Numbered from the stretch's first letter, positions 27,090 through 37,421 are shown. The stretch is DNA of 64,000 nt from Lysobacteraceae bacterium CU05-9 (GCA_007556525.1 SWJS01000001.1:152249-216248), one strand, 5' to 3'. The notes: generated from the sequence alone by a model not told the origin. A program made the numbers and translations.

Positions 27090-27835
27090 CGTCCCAGTTC
27101 AAACTGGACGTTAAGGGTGACAGAAACTTCAGATTCCCCTGGCATCACCGGCGTTGACTTCCCGGCAGCGTCGGCAGCCATTGCACGCATTGGAGCCGGG
27201 CGAGGATAGAAGCCTCCGGAATTTTGCTCATCGATCGAGACGATGCGGCGGACGCGCATGCCGAGTGTTTGCGCATACATTTCCGCGCGGGCCTGGGCTT
27301 CCTTGAGCGCAGACTTGCGTGCGTCGTTCATCGCACCGGCTTCATCATCGATGCTGAAATTCGGACCATTGAGCTGGTTGGCACCGGACGCGATCAGGAT
27401 GTCCATGATCTTGCCAAGCTTCGACAAATCGCGGACTTTCACGCTCACCGTGTTGCTTGCCGAATAGCCGCGGATTTCAGGTGGTTGGTTGTCGCGGTAG
27501 TTGTAATCCGGGTTGAGATTGATGCCCGAGGTTTGAATGTCCTTCTCCGGAATGCCGGCGGCGCGAAGTGCTTTGACGACCTTGTCCATCTGCGTGGCGT
27601 TGTCGCGCATCGCGGTGTTGGCATCGGCGGCGCGGGTCACGACGCCGGTCGAGAAGTTCGCGATGTCGGGAACACGCGTGGTCTTTCCGCTCGCGGCTAC
27701 GTTGAGCAGCGTTGAGTCGGCGGCGATGATTGGTGTGACGGCTTGTTGTGCAGCGGCGTCGGATGGTGTCGACATGCCCAAAACTCCTAAGCTAATTGCG
27801 CTTGCCAACATCAGGGAACGTACGTTGAGGTACAT
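27086..27835 (-). CDS. SIMPL-domain (DUF541) periplasmic protein
   Basis: The 249-residue product has a signal peptide at about 1-28 and then the SIMPL/DUF541 domain: LNVAASGKTTRVPDIANFSTGVV near the start, the TSGINLNPDYNYRDN strand and the late VRRIVSIDEQN. Such proteins form periplasmic oligomers; the E. coli relative YggE has been linked to oxidative stress. No exact role can be assigned. The ATG at 27835 has GGAG six bases upstream. It is divergent from maf, with 144 bases between, including a parS-like palindrome. Confidence 0.88.
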   Translation of the reverse strand: MYLNVRSLMLASAISLGVLGMSTPSDAAAQQAVTPIIAADSTLLNVAASGKTTRVPDIANFSTGVVTRAADANTAMRDNATQMDKVVKALRAAGIPEKDIQTSGINLNPDYNYRDNQPPEIRGYSASNTVSVKVRDLSKLGKIMDILIASGANQLNGPNFSIDDEAGAMNDARKSALKEAQARAEMYAQTLGMRVRRIVSIDEQNSGGFYPRPAPMRAMAADAAGKSTPVMPGESEVSVTLNVQFELGR

Positions 27836-27882
27836 GATTTTCTCCGAGGATCCATGAAAGTTCGATGCAAACTATGTTGAGG

Positions 27883-27898
27883 GGTTTCACGTGAATGA
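27883..27898. other. parS-like palindrome between SIMPL gene and maf
   Basis: This 16-base stretch, GGTTTCACGTGAATGA, matches the general bacterial parS consensus TGTTTCACGTGAAACA at 13 positions. On the minus strand it contains the exact core TTCACGTGAAAC. It is 48 bases upstream of the SIMPL start and 82 bases upstream of maf, so it could equally be an operator. Matching was done by eye. Confidence 0.4.
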
Positions 27899-27979
27899 AC
27901 GGTGAGCCCATGCTTGCAGTATGCGTCAAAAACCGTGATTTCTGTAGGGAAAGTTCAGGTCTCTTGGTATCCTTGTGGA

Positions 27980-28549
27980 ATGCTTTATTTAGCCTCCAAA
28001 TCCCCACGCCGCAAGGAATTGCTGGAACGCATTGGCATTGAATTCGGAATCCTCGATCTGGATATTCCCGAGCAACGCGACGAGTCTGAACCTGCTTTTG
28101 ATTACGTCAAACGGGTTGCGCGCGAGAAGGCGGGAGCAGGGTTGATGACCGTGATTGCGACACCGGGTGCGATGGTGCTCGGTGCGGATACGGAAGTGAT
28201 TTTGGATGATGTGGTTTTTGGCAAGCCCGTTGATCGCGCGGATGCGGAACGGATGTTGAGGGCATTGTCGGGTCGCACGCATCAAGTGGTGACAGCCGTT
28301 GCGCTGGTGAACGCCGGGCAGGAAGCCGTAAATCATCACGTGTCCGAAGTGACGTTTGATTCGTTGGATGATGATTTGATTGCTTGGTATCTCGATACGA
28401 ATGAGTGGCAAGGCAAGGCCGGCGCGTATGCGATCCAGGGCAAGGGCGAGATGTTGATCCGGGATTTGAAGGGTAGCTTTTCGTCGGTCATGGGATTGCC
28501 GGTGCAGATGACCGGGCAGATGTTGCGCCAGTTTGGGGCGACGCTGTGA
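27980..28549 (+). CDS. maf: Maf-family nucleoside triphosphate pyrophosphatase (YhdE type)
   Basis: Maf proteins hydrolyse non-canonical or modified NTPs and affect septum formation when overproduced. The 189-residue product has LASKSPRRKELL (4-15), LGADTEVILDD and the ending GEMLIRDLKGSFSSVMGLP. The order maf-rng-yhdP-tldD matches the E. coli yhdE-rng-yhdP-tldD locus, which favours the YhdE subgroup (dTTP/UTP). The ATG at 27980 gives the normal N terminus. The stop overlaps the rng start (GTGA). Confidence 0.94.
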   Translation: MLYLASKSPRRKELLERIGIEFGILDLDIPEQRDESEPAFDYVKRVAREKAGAGLMTVIATPGAMVLGADTEVILDDVVFGKPVDRADAERMLRALSGRTHQVVTAVALVNAGQEAVNHHVSEVTFDSLDDDLIAWYLDTNEWQGKAGAYAIQGKGEMLIRDLKGSFSSVMGLPVQMTGQMLRQFGATL

Positions 28550-30042
28550 GCGAAGAGATTCTCATCAACGTCACTCCACATGAAACGCGCGTTGCCGTCG
28601 TTGAGAACGGCATGTTGCAGGAATTGCACATCGAGCGCGGTGGTACGCGTGGTGTGGTCGGCAACATCTACAAGGGCAAAGTGCAACGCATCATGCCGGG
28701 GATGCAGGCGGCGTTTGTCGATATTGGACTGGACCGTGCGGCTTTTTTGCATGCGGGTGACATTGCCGGCAGTTGGTTGGAGTCGAAGGTCGTTGATGAA
28801 ACGGGCCGCGTGTCGGGACAGCTGAGAAGTATTTTTGAACTGTTGCGTGACGGGCAGGAATTGCTCGTGCAGGTCGTCAAGGATCCGATTGGTACGAAGG
28901 GTGCGCGTGTAACGACGCAGATCAGCATTCCATCGCGGCATCTCGTGTTGTTGCAACAAACGGATGCGGTGGTTGTGTCGGCGCGCATTGAGCAGGAAGA
29001 AGAACGCATTCGCTTGCGCACGATCATGCAATCGTTGTTGGCAGAGCGTGGTGCGGTGTCGCCGCAGCGTGGGTATATTTTGCGGACGAATGCCGAAGGT
29101 CAAACGGCTTCGGAACTTGAAGAAGATTTGAACTATCTGGATCGCGCAGTTGAGTTGATTGCATCGCGTGCGAAGACTGCGAAAGTTGGCACGTGCATTT
29201 ACGAAGATTTGACTTTGTCACTGCGTGCAGTCCGCGACTTGATGCGCAAGGACGTTGAACGCGTCAAGGTCGATTCGCACGAAACACATGACCGCTTGCA
29301 GACATTTGCGGCGCAGTTCATGCCGGCATTAGCTGAGAAAATTGAACACTACCACGGCTCACGTCCCATCTTCGATTTGTATGGCGTGGATGATGAGATT
29401 TTGCGCGCACTGCAGAAGAAGGTGCCGTTGAAGTCCGGCGGTTATCTGATCATCGATCAAACCGAAGCGATGACGACGATCGACATCAACACCGGTTCGT
29501 TCCTCGGTCAACGCAATCTCGAAGAAACGGTCTACCGCACGAATCTTGAAGCGGCGCAGGCGATTGCGCGTCAACTGCGTTTGCGTAATCTCGGTGGCAT
29601 CATCATCATCGACTTCATCGACATGACCGATCCTGAGCACAAGCGTCAGGTTCTGCGTCAGCTTGAGAAGTCGTTGCTGAAAGACCATGCCAAAACTACC
29701 GTCTACGATTTCTCGCCTCTGGGTCTCGTTGAAATGACCCGCAAGCGCACGACGGAAAGCCTGGAACGGCAGATCAGCGAAGACTGCGATCAGTGCGGCG
29801 GACGCGGCATGATCAAGACGGTGGAGACGGTCACTCACGAAATTTTCCGCGAAGTCGTGCGTCAAGTGCGTCAGTTCGATGCGCAACGATTGCTCGTCAT
29901 CGCGTCACCCAAGGTGGTTCGCTACATCACGGAAGATGAGTCGATCGCCGTTGCAGAGCTCGAGGCATTTCTCGATAAGCCCGTGCGATTCCAGGCCGAT
30001 GAACAGTACACGCAGGAGCAGTACGACGTGGTGCTTTTCTAG
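28546..30042 (+). CDS. rng: Ribonuclease G
   Basis: RNase G matures the 5' end of 16S rRNA and degrades some mRNAs. The 498-residue product has an N-terminal S1 domain (from about 37, GVVGNIYKGKVQRIMPGMQAA), the RNase E/G catalytic domain with TIDIN (312-316, Asp313) and IIIIDFIDM, and the zinc-link CDQC (414-417). It lacks the long C-terminal scaffold of RNase E. The start is GTG, overlapping the maf stop. yhdP follows after six bases. Confidence 0.96.
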   Translation: MSEEILINVTPHETRVAVVENGMLQELHIERGGTRGVVGNIYKGKVQRIMPGMQAAFVDIGLDRAAFLHAGDIAGSWLESKVVDETGRVSGQLRSIFELLRDGQELLVQVVKDPIGTKGARVTTQISIPSRHLVLLQQTDAVVVSARIEQEEERIRLRTIMQSLLAERGAVSPQRGYILRTNAEGQTASELEEDLNYLDRAVELIASRAKTAKVGTCIYEDLTLSLRAVRDLMRKDVERVKVDSHETHDRLQTFAAQFMPALAEKIEHYHGSRPIFDLYGVDDEILRALQKKVPLKSGGYLIIDQTEAMTTIDINTGSFLGQRNLEETVYRTNLEAAQAIARQLRLRNLGGIIIIDFIDMTDPEHKRQVLRQLEKSLLKDHAKTTVYDFSPLGLVEMTRKRTTESLERQISEDCDQCGGRGMIKTVETVTHEIFREVVRQVRQFDAQRLLVIASPKVVRYITEDESIAVAELEAFLDKPVRFQADEQYTQEQYDVVLF

Positions 30043-30048
30043 GCGCCG

Positions 30049-33000
30049 ATGAAAGTACTTTACTGGAGCGGCCGCCAACTCAAACGCATCTCGCTGACGC
30101 TGTTGATCCTTGGATTGACGGCGATTGTCGTGGGCATGGGTGTGGCGCAGTTCTGGATGAAGCAAGCCCGCGAGAATCCCCAAGTCACCGCGCAGTGGTT
30201 GTCGAAGCAAGCCGGCGTTCCGCTGCATCTCGATAGCATTGAAACGAAATGGACACGCGAGGGACCGGTGATGCAGGTGCGCAATCTGCGGCTGTCCGAA
30301 GGTGAGCAGGAGTTGCGTTTAGGTGATGCGCAGTTGATCCTTGCGATGTATTCGGGATGGATGCCAGGTCGTGCATTTTCGCAGCTGCGCTTAAGTGGCT
30401 TGCATCTGGAACTCGTGCGCTCCGATGATGGGCGCTGGACGTTTGTCGGTTTGCCGCAGACACAGAACACGGATTCCGATCCTTTGGCACAGCTGTCGCG
30501 ATTGGGCGAACTGCAAATCGTCAATGGCAGCTTGACGATTGATGCGCCGTCCATTGGATTGCAGACGAAGTTTCCGAAGGCGAACTTGCGTTTGAGCAGC
30601 GACGAGCGACGGTTCAGTGCAGGCATGCGTGCGTGGTCCGAGTTGAGTCCAGTGCCGATTGACGCGGCGATTGATTACGATCGCGTCGCGCGTGTGGGTA
30701 ATGCTTGGGTTGGATCGCGCGGCGCGGATTTATCAGCGTGGACTTCATTGTTGAAATACAAGGACGTGCAGATCGAGAAAGGCAACGGCAATGTCGATGC
30801 CTGGTTGAGCGTTGCGAACCAGCGGGTGACGCGCATCACCGGCAAGTTGGACATCAAGGATTTTCTCGCGCGCGAAGGGGTTGCGAATGTCGATGCGGAT
30901 ATCGTCGGCGGTGAGACACGTGCGTTCGATCGCATTCAAGCAACGGGTGCGTGGGTGAAGGGTAACGGAACTTGGCGGTTGATGTTTCCGTCGTTGTCGT
31001 TGGAGCGCGATGGTGTCTCGAGCAACATGGACGACATGCTGATCGCAGCTGGCGACGCGCAAGCGTTCCAAGCGAAGCAAATCAACGGTCAGCTCGTTGC
31101 GGATGTCGCAACATTTGTGCCATGGCTCAGTGATAACTTGCGCAACTATCTGCGTGCTGCGAAGCCTTCGGCGTCGGTGAGTGATGTGCTTTTCGTACGC
31201 AAGGATGGACAAATTCAGAAGCTACAGGGCAACGTCGAAGATCTACGTTTGTTGCCGGCGTTAGGTCATGCAGGCATTGATGGTTTAAGTGCAGACGTGT
31301 CGCGCACGGGTCAATCGTGGGTCGTGAATTTCCGCGGACGGAAGGCGAGTGCGCTGACGTTGCCGGGTGTTTTTGACAAGTCCTTCGCGATCCGGCCGAA
31401 GGGTTCGATTGATATTACGCAGTCGCCGAATGAATTGATTTTCAAAACATCTCGAATGGAAGTCGACATCGATGGCTATCCGTTTGTGTTCAATGGTTCA
31501 GTCGTGAAAAACGTGCAGGACGCTTTGCCATTCCTCAACGTGACGGCAACTGCAAATCGGTTTCCGATCAACAAGGCGAAGATGTTTTGGGTCCGCAATC
31601 ACATGCCGCAAAAGGCCTTGAATTGGCTCGATCCGGCATTCGTGAGTGGTGATGTTCGCGATTTGAACGCGACGTTTGTTGGCAACCCACAGCATTGGCC
31701 GTTTGGTCCAGGGCGAGGTTTGCTTGCAACAGGCCGCATCGAAAATGGCGTGATTCACTTCGCAGAGGGTTGGCCGAACGCGACGGGACTCAATGCCAAT
31801 CTCAGATTTGAAAACGACGGATTTGAGGTCAAGGGCAAGGGGTATCTGGACAAAATTCCAGTCGATGACATTCTCGTCAGCATCGACCACTACAATCACG
31901 GCTCGCTGAAAATCCGTGCGGGCGCTTCCACCGATGGAAGTAATGGAATTGCATTGTTGCAGAAGAGTCCGATCGCGAAGTACACGCCGGAGACTTTTGC
32001 CAATTTGAAAGTGGCGGGCAATGTACGGTCCGGTTTCGCACTGGATTTGCCGTTGGTTGAGAACGGCCAGCTCAAGATCAACGGTATCGTCGATTTCCTC
32101 GGTAACCGTATTCAAGATGCGCGGTACAAAGTTGAAATGAACAACGTACGCGGACGTGGTATCTATACCAACACGGGGTTCCTTGCGAAAGGGCTTAATG
32201 TCGTACAGGACGGTAAAGCGGGCACGTTGGATGTGCGCGTTGGCAACGGTCACGTTCAGAACCCGGGCAACATCGTGGAAGTGGCGCTGGATTCTTCAAT
32301 TTCCACGGGTGTCATCGATCGTTACACGACGGCGCTGGGTTGGCTGAAGCCGTACATGGTCGGTGATGCAAAGTGGAACGTGCAAGTGAACGTGCCATCA
32401 CAGGAACGCGGAGCGAAGCCGACGAAGCTTTCGTTGCGGTCGGATCTGGTGGGAATGCAGTTGCTTTTGCCGGAGCCGATGAAGAAGCCTGCGAACGTCG
32501 CATTGCCAACGAGCATCGAAATTCCATTGCCGTTGGATAATCAGGAAATGACATTGCGTTTCGGAAATCGTGCCGCGATGAAGATCCTGGAACGTAATGG
32601 TGAATCCTGGATTCGCGTTGCACTGGGTTCGAATAATGTGGTTTCGCCGAACGCACCGGGACTTACGGTTGAAGGAAGCAGCGAGCGCGTCTCTGCTTTG
32701 GATTGGATTGCAGTTGCCAAGAGTGATTCGCCGACGCCGCAGCCTGCCTCCAGCGGTAAGCCACTGCGATTGAACCGCATTGATGTACAAGCGAATCATC
32801 TCTACTTGTTGGGTGGGGATTTCCGCCAAACGCGCGTCGTCTTGCAGCCACAACGCAATGGTGATCTCGTCATAACCGCGAATGGTCCATGGCTAAGCGG
32901 AACGGTGGTCTCGCCGAAGAGTGCAGCTGCACCGCTGCGCGGTACGTTCGATCGCGTTGAATTCCACAACGATGGATTGACGGAACAGCAAGCCAACGTC

Positions 33001-33891
33001 ACATTGTCCCGTGCAACCGCTCAGACGAGAGTGGGCCAGGAAGTGCAGAGCACCGCATTGAATCTCAGCAATCCTGCGAATTTGCCGCCGTTACAGTTCT
33101 CGACGCAAAGTTTGAAAGTCGGCTCAATCAGTTTCGGTGCAGCAAGTTTCGAATCCATTCCCACTGTGAATGGGATGCGCATGACGAAGATCCGCGCACA
33201 ACATCCCGCCTATACCATTGATGGCACAGGGCTTTGGACGTCGCGCGCAGGGCAGGCGCAAACACAGCTTTCCGCGGTGATCGCGACAACGAACGCCGGT
33301 GCAGCCGTTGCTGCTTTCGGTGCTCCAAATCAAGTTGAGGGTGGCAAAGGCCAGCTCGCTTTGAATGTCGGCTGGAACGGTGGACCTGAAGAGTTCAGTG
33401 TCGAGAAACTGACGGGTCAGATGAATGTGGACCTCAAGGAAGGTCGCATTCCGGAGGTCGAGCCGGGGGTTGGACGCGTACTTGGCTTGCTCAGCATTGC
33501 GGAACTGCCGCGGCGGTTGACGCTGGATTTCAGGGATTTTTTTGACAAGGGCTTGCGCTTCAACTCGATCAAGGGCGAGGTGAATTTGGGCAATGGATTG
33601 GCGACTGCCAAGGATTTCCGCATTGAGGCGGCGGCGGCACACATCCAAATCGAAGGCAGCAGTGATTTGCGTAATGAACGTTTTAATCAGATTGTGACTG
33701 TTGAGCCTCGCGCTGGTGGATTGCTGACGGCAATTGGTGCAGTCGCCGGTGGTCCAATCGGAGCGGCGGTGGGTGCGGCGGCGAATGCAATTTTGCAGAA
33801 ACCAATCGGTCAAATGGCCGCAAAGAAGTATCACGTGACAGGGCCGTGGAAAAATCCAGACGTCAAAGTCCTGCCGAAAACTGGAAATTAG
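30049..33891 (+). CDS. yhdP: AsmA-like envelope protein YhdP
   Basis: YhdP is a very long inner-membrane-anchored protein thought to bridge the periplasm and carry phospholipids to the outer membrane, with TamB and YdbH. The 1,280-residue product (E. coli 1,266) has one N-terminal helix (LTLLILGLTAIVVGMGVAQFW), a DUF3971-type central region of beta repeats and a C-terminal AsmA-like part with LNVGWNGGPEEFSVEKLTG and LLSIAELPRRLTLDFRDFF. The Gly/Ala-rich stretch near 1,230-1,255 precedes the tail. It lies between rng and tldD as in E. coli. Confidence 0.94.
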   Translation: MKVLYWSGRQLKRISLTLLILGLTAIVVGMGVAQFWMKQARENPQVTAQWLSKQAGVPLHLDSIETKWTREGPVMQVRNLRLSEGEQELRLGDAQLILAMYSGWMPGRAFSQLRLSGLHLELVRSDDGRWTFVGLPQTQNTDSDPLAQLSRLGELQIVNGSLTIDAPSIGLQTKFPKANLRLSSDERRFSAGMRAWSELSPVPIDAAIDYDRVARVGNAWVGSRGADLSAWTSLLKYKDVQIEKGNGNVDAWLSVANQRVTRITGKLDIKDFLAREGVANVDADIVGGETRAFDRIQATGAWVKGNGTWRLMFPSLSLERDGVSSNMDDMLIAAGDAQAFQAKQINGQLVADVATFVPWLSDNLRNYLRAAKPSASVSDVLFVRKDGQIQKLQGNVEDLRLLPALGHAGIDGLSADVSRTGQSWVVNFRGRKASALTLPGVFDKSFAIRPKGSIDITQSPNELIFKTSRMEVDIDGYPFVFNGSVVKNVQDALPFLNVTATANRFPINKAKMFWVRNHMPQKALNWLDPAFVSGDVRDLNATFVGNPQHWPFGPGRGLLATGRIENGVIHFAEGWPNATGLNANLRFENDGFEVKGKGYLDKIPVDDILVSIDHYNHGSLKIRAGASTDGSNGIALLQKSPIAKYTPETFANLKVAGNVRSGFALDLPLVENGQLKINGIVDFLGNRIQDARYKVEMNNVRGRGIYTNTGFLAKGLNVVQDGKAGTLDVRVGNGHVQNPGNIVEVALDSSISTGVIDRYTTALGWLKPYMVGDAKWNVQVNVPSQERGAKPTKLSLRSDLVGMQLLLPEPMKKPANVALPTSIEIPLPLDNQEMTLRFGNRAAMKILERNGESWIRVALGSNNVVSPNAPGLTVEGSSERVSALDWIAVAKSDSPTPQPASSGKPLRLNRIDVQANHLYLLGGDFRQTRVVLQPQRNGDLVITANGPWLSGTVVSPKSAAAPLRGTFDRVEFHNDGLTEQQANVTLSRATAQTRVGQEVQSTALNLSNPANLPPLQFSTQSLKVGSISFGAASFESIPTVNGMRMTKIRAQHPAYTIDGTGLWTSRAGQAQTQLSAVIATTNAGAAVAAFGAPNQVEGGKGQLALNVGWNGGPEEFSVEKLTGQMNVDLKEGRIPEVEPGVGRVLGLLSIAELPRRLTLDFRDFFDKGLRFNSIKGEVNLGNGLATAKDFRIEAAAAHIQIEGSSDLRNERFNQIVTVEPRAGGLLTAIGAVAGGPIGAAVGAAANAILQKPIGQMAAKKYHVTGPWKNPDVKVLPKTGN

Positions 33892-33948
33892 CTGGAAACG
33901 CCCTCATATCGAGGGGAACGAATTGATGTATTACCGGAGTTTGAATTG

Positions 33949-35391
33949 ATGGAATCAACCTGGAGTCTCGCGCAGAACCAGTTGCTCGTACCGACTGGCT
34001 TGGATGAGCGCGCATTGGAGCGGACATTCAACACGTTGCTCGGACCTGGCGTCGAGTTTGGTGATCTGTATTTTCAGCATGCGCGCCGCGAGAGCTGGTC
34101 GCTTGAAGACGGCATCGTCAAGGATGCATCGCACTCGATTGACCAAGGTGTTGGCGTCCGTGCGATCAGCGGGGAGAAAACCGGTTTTGCCTATTCCGAC
34201 GACATCAACGCACAAGCATTATTGAAGTCTGCGAATTCCGCACGCGCCATTGTTCGCAGTGGTGCATCCGTTGCACCGCAAGCGCTGACGAATGCGAATG
34301 ACCGCAAGTTGTATCCAGCGATCGATCCGGTGACCTCGTTGGATAACGCGGACAAGGTTGCGTTGTTGCAGAAAATCGACAAGCTCATCCGCGCCGCCGA
34401 TCCACGCGTGCAACAAGTGTCGGTGAGTTTGATCTCCGCATTGGACACGATCATCATCGCGCGCAGCGATGGTGTGCTTGCCTCTGACGTGCGTCCGATG
34501 GTGCGCTTCAACGTGCAAGTGATCGTTGAACAAAATGGTCGCCGCGAATCCGGCTACACCGGCGGTGGTGGACGTTACGATTATCCGCAGCTGCTTGCCA
34601 GCGACAAACCGGAGAAGTGGGCGCGCGATGCATTGCGTCAGGCGTTGGTCAATCTCGAAGCTGTTCCTGCGCCTGCAGGCGTGATGCCGGTGGTGTTGGG
34701 TAGTGGTTGGCCGGGTGTTTTGTTACATGAAGCGGTCGGTCATGGTTTGGAAGGCGACTTCAATCGCAAGGGTACCTCGACTTACGCAGGTCGCATGGGT
34801 CAACAAGTTGCGAGCAAGGGCGTCACGATTGTCGACAACGGCAACATTGAAGGCCGACGTGGCTCGTTGAATGTCGATGACGAAGGAACGCCGACGCAGG
34901 AAACGGTTTTGATCGAGGACGGCAAGCTCGTCGGTTACATGCAAGACACGATGAATGCGCGACTGATGGGCATGAAGCCAACCGGCAACGGCCGCCGCGA
35001 ATCGTTTGCGCACATGACGATGCCGCGCATGACGAATACTTACATGCTCGCAGGCCAGGACGATCCGGAGGAGATGATCCGTTCTGTCAAAAAGGGCCTA
35101 TACGCCGTCAACTTCGGCGGTGGTCAAGTCGACATCACCAACGGCAAGTATGTGTTCTCGGCAACGGAAGCTTACTTGATTGAAGACGGCAAAATCACGA
35201 CGCCGGTCAAGGGCGCCACGTTAATCGGTAACGGTCCGCAGACGATGCAACAAGTCAAAATGATCGGTCACGACCTCGCATTGGACGAAGGCGTTGGCGT
35301 TTGCGGTAAGGATGGTCAATCGGTGCCAGTCGGTGTCGGGCAACCATCGTTGCTGATCGAAGGCCTGACCGTCGGCGGAACGCAGGCGTAA
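33949..35391 (+). CDS. tldD: Metalloprotease TldD
   Basis: TldD with TldE (PmbA) forms a heterodimer that degrades unfolded short peptides and matures some microcins. The 480-residue product has the zinc motif HEAVGH (HExxxH, 260-265) in LLHEAVGHGLEGDFNRKG, and the C-terminal GVGQPSLLIEGLTVGG. I choose the ATG at 33949 with GGAG nine bases upstream; TTG codons at 33946 and nearby are alternatives. Its partner pmbA is just 650 bases downstream, separated only by darP on the other strand. Confidence 0.95.
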   Translation: MESTWSLAQNQLLVPTGLDERALERTFNTLLGPGVEFGDLYFQHARRESWSLEDGIVKDASHSIDQGVGVRAISGEKTGFAYSDDINAQALLKSANSARAIVRSGASVAPQALTNANDRKLYPAIDPVTSLDNADKVALLQKIDKLIRAADPRVQQVSVSLISALDTIIIARSDGVLASDVRPMVRFNVQVIVEQNGRRESGYTGGGGRYDYPQLLASDKPEKWARDALRQALVNLEAVPAPAGVMPVVLGSGWPGVLLHEAVGHGLEGDFNRKGTSTYAGRMGQQVASKGVTIVDNGNIEGRRGSLNVDDEGTPTQETVLIEDGKLVGYMQDTMNARLMGMKPTGNGRRESFAHMTMPRMTNTYMLAGQDDPEEMIRSVKKGLYAVNFGGGQVDITNGKYVFSATEAYLIEDGKITTPVKGATLIGNGPQTMQQVKMIGHDLALDEGVGVCGKDGQSVPVGVGQPSLLIEGLTVGGTQA

Positions 35392-35401
35392 TCGCGATGC
35401 G

Positions 35402-35989
35402 TTACGCTTCGTCACCATCGGCTTCGCCGTATTCGATACCTTCATCGATGTCTGAGTCGCTCGCGTTATCTTCCGGCATCAGCAGCTCGCGGATATGACG
35501 GAACAGTTCGCGAAACGCGCGCGGCGGTTTGTTGCGCTTACGCTCCTCGGTCGCGTTGCGAACGAGTTGACGCAATTCCTGGCGATCTGCTTGCGGGAAC
35601 GCGGACAGGAACTCCGTCATCGCTTCGTCACCTTCGTCGAGCAAACGTTCGCGCCATTGTTCCGCACGATGCAGCGCGGCCGTCTGAACGCGCGCCGCTT
35701 CACCGTCTTCGTCGAGCGCATCACGCAAACGGTCGACCGCTTCATCGTCTTCGCGACGCATCAACTTCGCGAGAAACGCGAGCTGGCGCTTGTGCGCGAT
35801 GTGCGACTTGATCCGTTGTGCGTCGTAAACGGCCGTCAAAATTTCATCGGGGACCGGCAATTTCTCAAGCTGCGTCTTGCTCATGCTCACGAGCTTCGTG
35901 CAGAGCTCCAGTATGTCGAGCGCCTCGCGCCTGTTCTGGCTGCGGCTTGGGCTCAGGTATTCGCCGGTTTCCTCATCAATGCCACGCAT
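35402..35989 (-). CDS. darP: Ribosome-biogenesis factor DarP (YjgA, DUF615)
   Basis: DarP promotes late 50S subunit assembly. The 195-residue product has the DUF615 core: [50 protein letters not shown] and [28 protein letters not shown]. The C-terminal end is unusually acidic. It lies between tldD and pmbA on the opposite strand, as in many Gammaproteobacteria where yjgA and pmbA are divergent. The stop is 10 bases from the tldD stop. Confidence 0.95.
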   Translation of the reverse strand: MRGIDEETGEYLSPSRSQNRREALDILELCTKLVSMSKTQLEKLPVPDEILTAVYDAQRIKSHIAHKRQLAFLAKLMRREDDEAVDRLRDALDEDGEAARVQTAALHRAEQWRERLLDEGDEAMTEFLSAFPQADRQELRQLVRNATEERKRNKPPRAFRELFRHIRELLMPEDNASDSDIDEGIEYGEADGDEA

Positions 35990-36038
35990 GCGTGCAATAT
36001 CCCATCAAATAAACAATCAATGACATTAGGATAATCCA

Positions 36039-37421
36039 TTGAAACCCGAACACGCTTTAACGATTTCGCAGTTTCCGGCGCAGAAGGACGTTTTTGTCCA
36101 GGAACGCCTGCATCATCTGCATGAAGTTTCGCAAACGCTGCTGGATATGGCACGTAAAAAAGGCGCAACTCAAGCCGAAGTTTCCTGCTCCGAATCCGGT
36201 GGGCTGAGCGTCAACGTGCGTCTCGGTGAAGTTGAGACCGTTGAATACAACCAGGATCGCGGCATTGGCGTGACGCTGTATGTTGGCAAGCGCAAGGGTA
36301 ATGCGAGTACCGCCGATACGTCGATGGAAAGTCTCGAAGCCACGATCGATCAAGCGCTCGCCATCGCGCAGTACACCGAAGAAGATTCCGCTGCCGGCTT
36401 GCCCGAAAAGGAATGGTTGGCGAAGGATGCGCAGGATTTCGATACTTGGCATCCATGGGAGATTTCCGCGGACAAGGCAATCGACATTGCGTTGGAATGC
36501 GAAGATGCAGGACGTCATTCGAGCGATCAGATCCGCAACAGTGAAGGCGCATCGGTCACGTCAGGTTCCGGTCTCAACGTCTACGCCAGTTCCGATGGCT
36601 TCGTTGGCGCGAGCGCGGGCACGCATCATTCGATTGGCGCTGCGTTCATTGCCGGCGAAGGCGATGCGATGCAACGTGACGGTTGGTATGACTTCCGCAT
36701 CGATGCGAGTGAGTTGAGCAACGCAAAGGAAATCGGCATCGAAGCGGCGAAGCGTGCGATTACGCGCTTAGATCCGCGCATGATCAAAACCGGCGAATAT
36801 CCCGTCGTTTTCAGCAATGAAATGTCGCGTGGCTTGCTCGGGCATCTGCTCGGTGCGATTGCGGGCAGTGCGCAGTATCGGAGGACGACGTTTTTGCTCG
36901 ATAGTGTTGGACAGCAAATCTTGCCGTCGTGGGTCAGCATCACGGAGCGTCCATTCCTGATGCGCGGCATTAACTCCGGCTGGTTCGATGCCGATGGCGT
37001 TGCAACGCAAGCGACGGATCTCATCACCGATGGCGTCATTCAACGTTATCTGTTGGGCACGTATTCCGCGCGCAAATTGGGCTTGAAGCCGACGGGTAAT
37101 GCGGGTGGTGCGCACAATTTGCTGGTGTCCTCGAATGCGGCAGGCTTGAGCGAGTTGGTGCAGGAAATGGGCACGGGTTTTCTCGTCACGCAGTTGATGG
37201 GGCAGGGCGTGAACACCGTGACCGGCGATTACTCGCGTGGGGCGGGTGGCTTTTGGGTGGAGAATGGCGAGATAGCCTATCCCGTTGATGGCGTGACGAT
37301 TGCAGGCAATCTCAAGAACATGCTGGGTTCGATTGCAGGTATCGGTGCCGACCATGATCACCGTTCGCAACATTCGATTGGTAGTGTCTATTTGCCCAAA
37401 ATGATGGTCGCCGGCGAGTAA
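36039..37421 (+). CDS. pmbA: TldE/PmbA, partner of TldD
   Basis: PmbA is the non-catalytic partner of TldD. The 460-residue product has the family features RGIGVTLYVGKRKGNAST, the region where TldD carries HExxxH reads SRGLLGHLLGAIAG with no zinc site, and the ending VDGVTIAGNLKNMLGSI. The start is TTG at 36039, with AGGA (36028-36031) seven bases upstream, which is the best supported of the TTG starts in this window. Divergent from darP, with 49 bases between. Confidence 0.95.
   Translation: MKPEHALTISQFPAQKDVFVQERLHHLHEVSQTLLDMARKKGATQAEVSCSESGGLSVNVRLGEVETVEYNQDRGIGVTLYVGKRKGNASTADTSMESLEATIDQALAIAQYTEEDSAAGLPEKEWLAKDAQDFDTWHPWEISADKAIDIALECEDAGRHSSDQIRNSEGASVTSGSGLNVYASSDGFVGASAGTHHSIGAAFIAGEGDAMQRDGWYDFRIDASELSNAKEIGIEAAKRAITRLDPRMIKTGEYPVVFSNEMSRGLLGHLLGAIAGSAQYRRTTFLLDSVGQQILPSWVSITERPFLMRGINSGWFDADGVATQATDLITDGVIQRYLLGTYSARKLGLKPTGNAGGAHNLLVSSNAAGLSELVQEMGTGFLVTQLMGQGVNTVTGDYSRGAGGFWVENGEIAYPVDGVTIAGNLKNMLGSIAGIGADHDHRSQHSIGSVYLPKMMVAGE

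Noticed and set aside
33831..33846. A further CACGTG site at the end of yhdP as a parS copy
   Set aside because: It matches the consensus at only about 11 of 16 positions and lies inside coding sequence.
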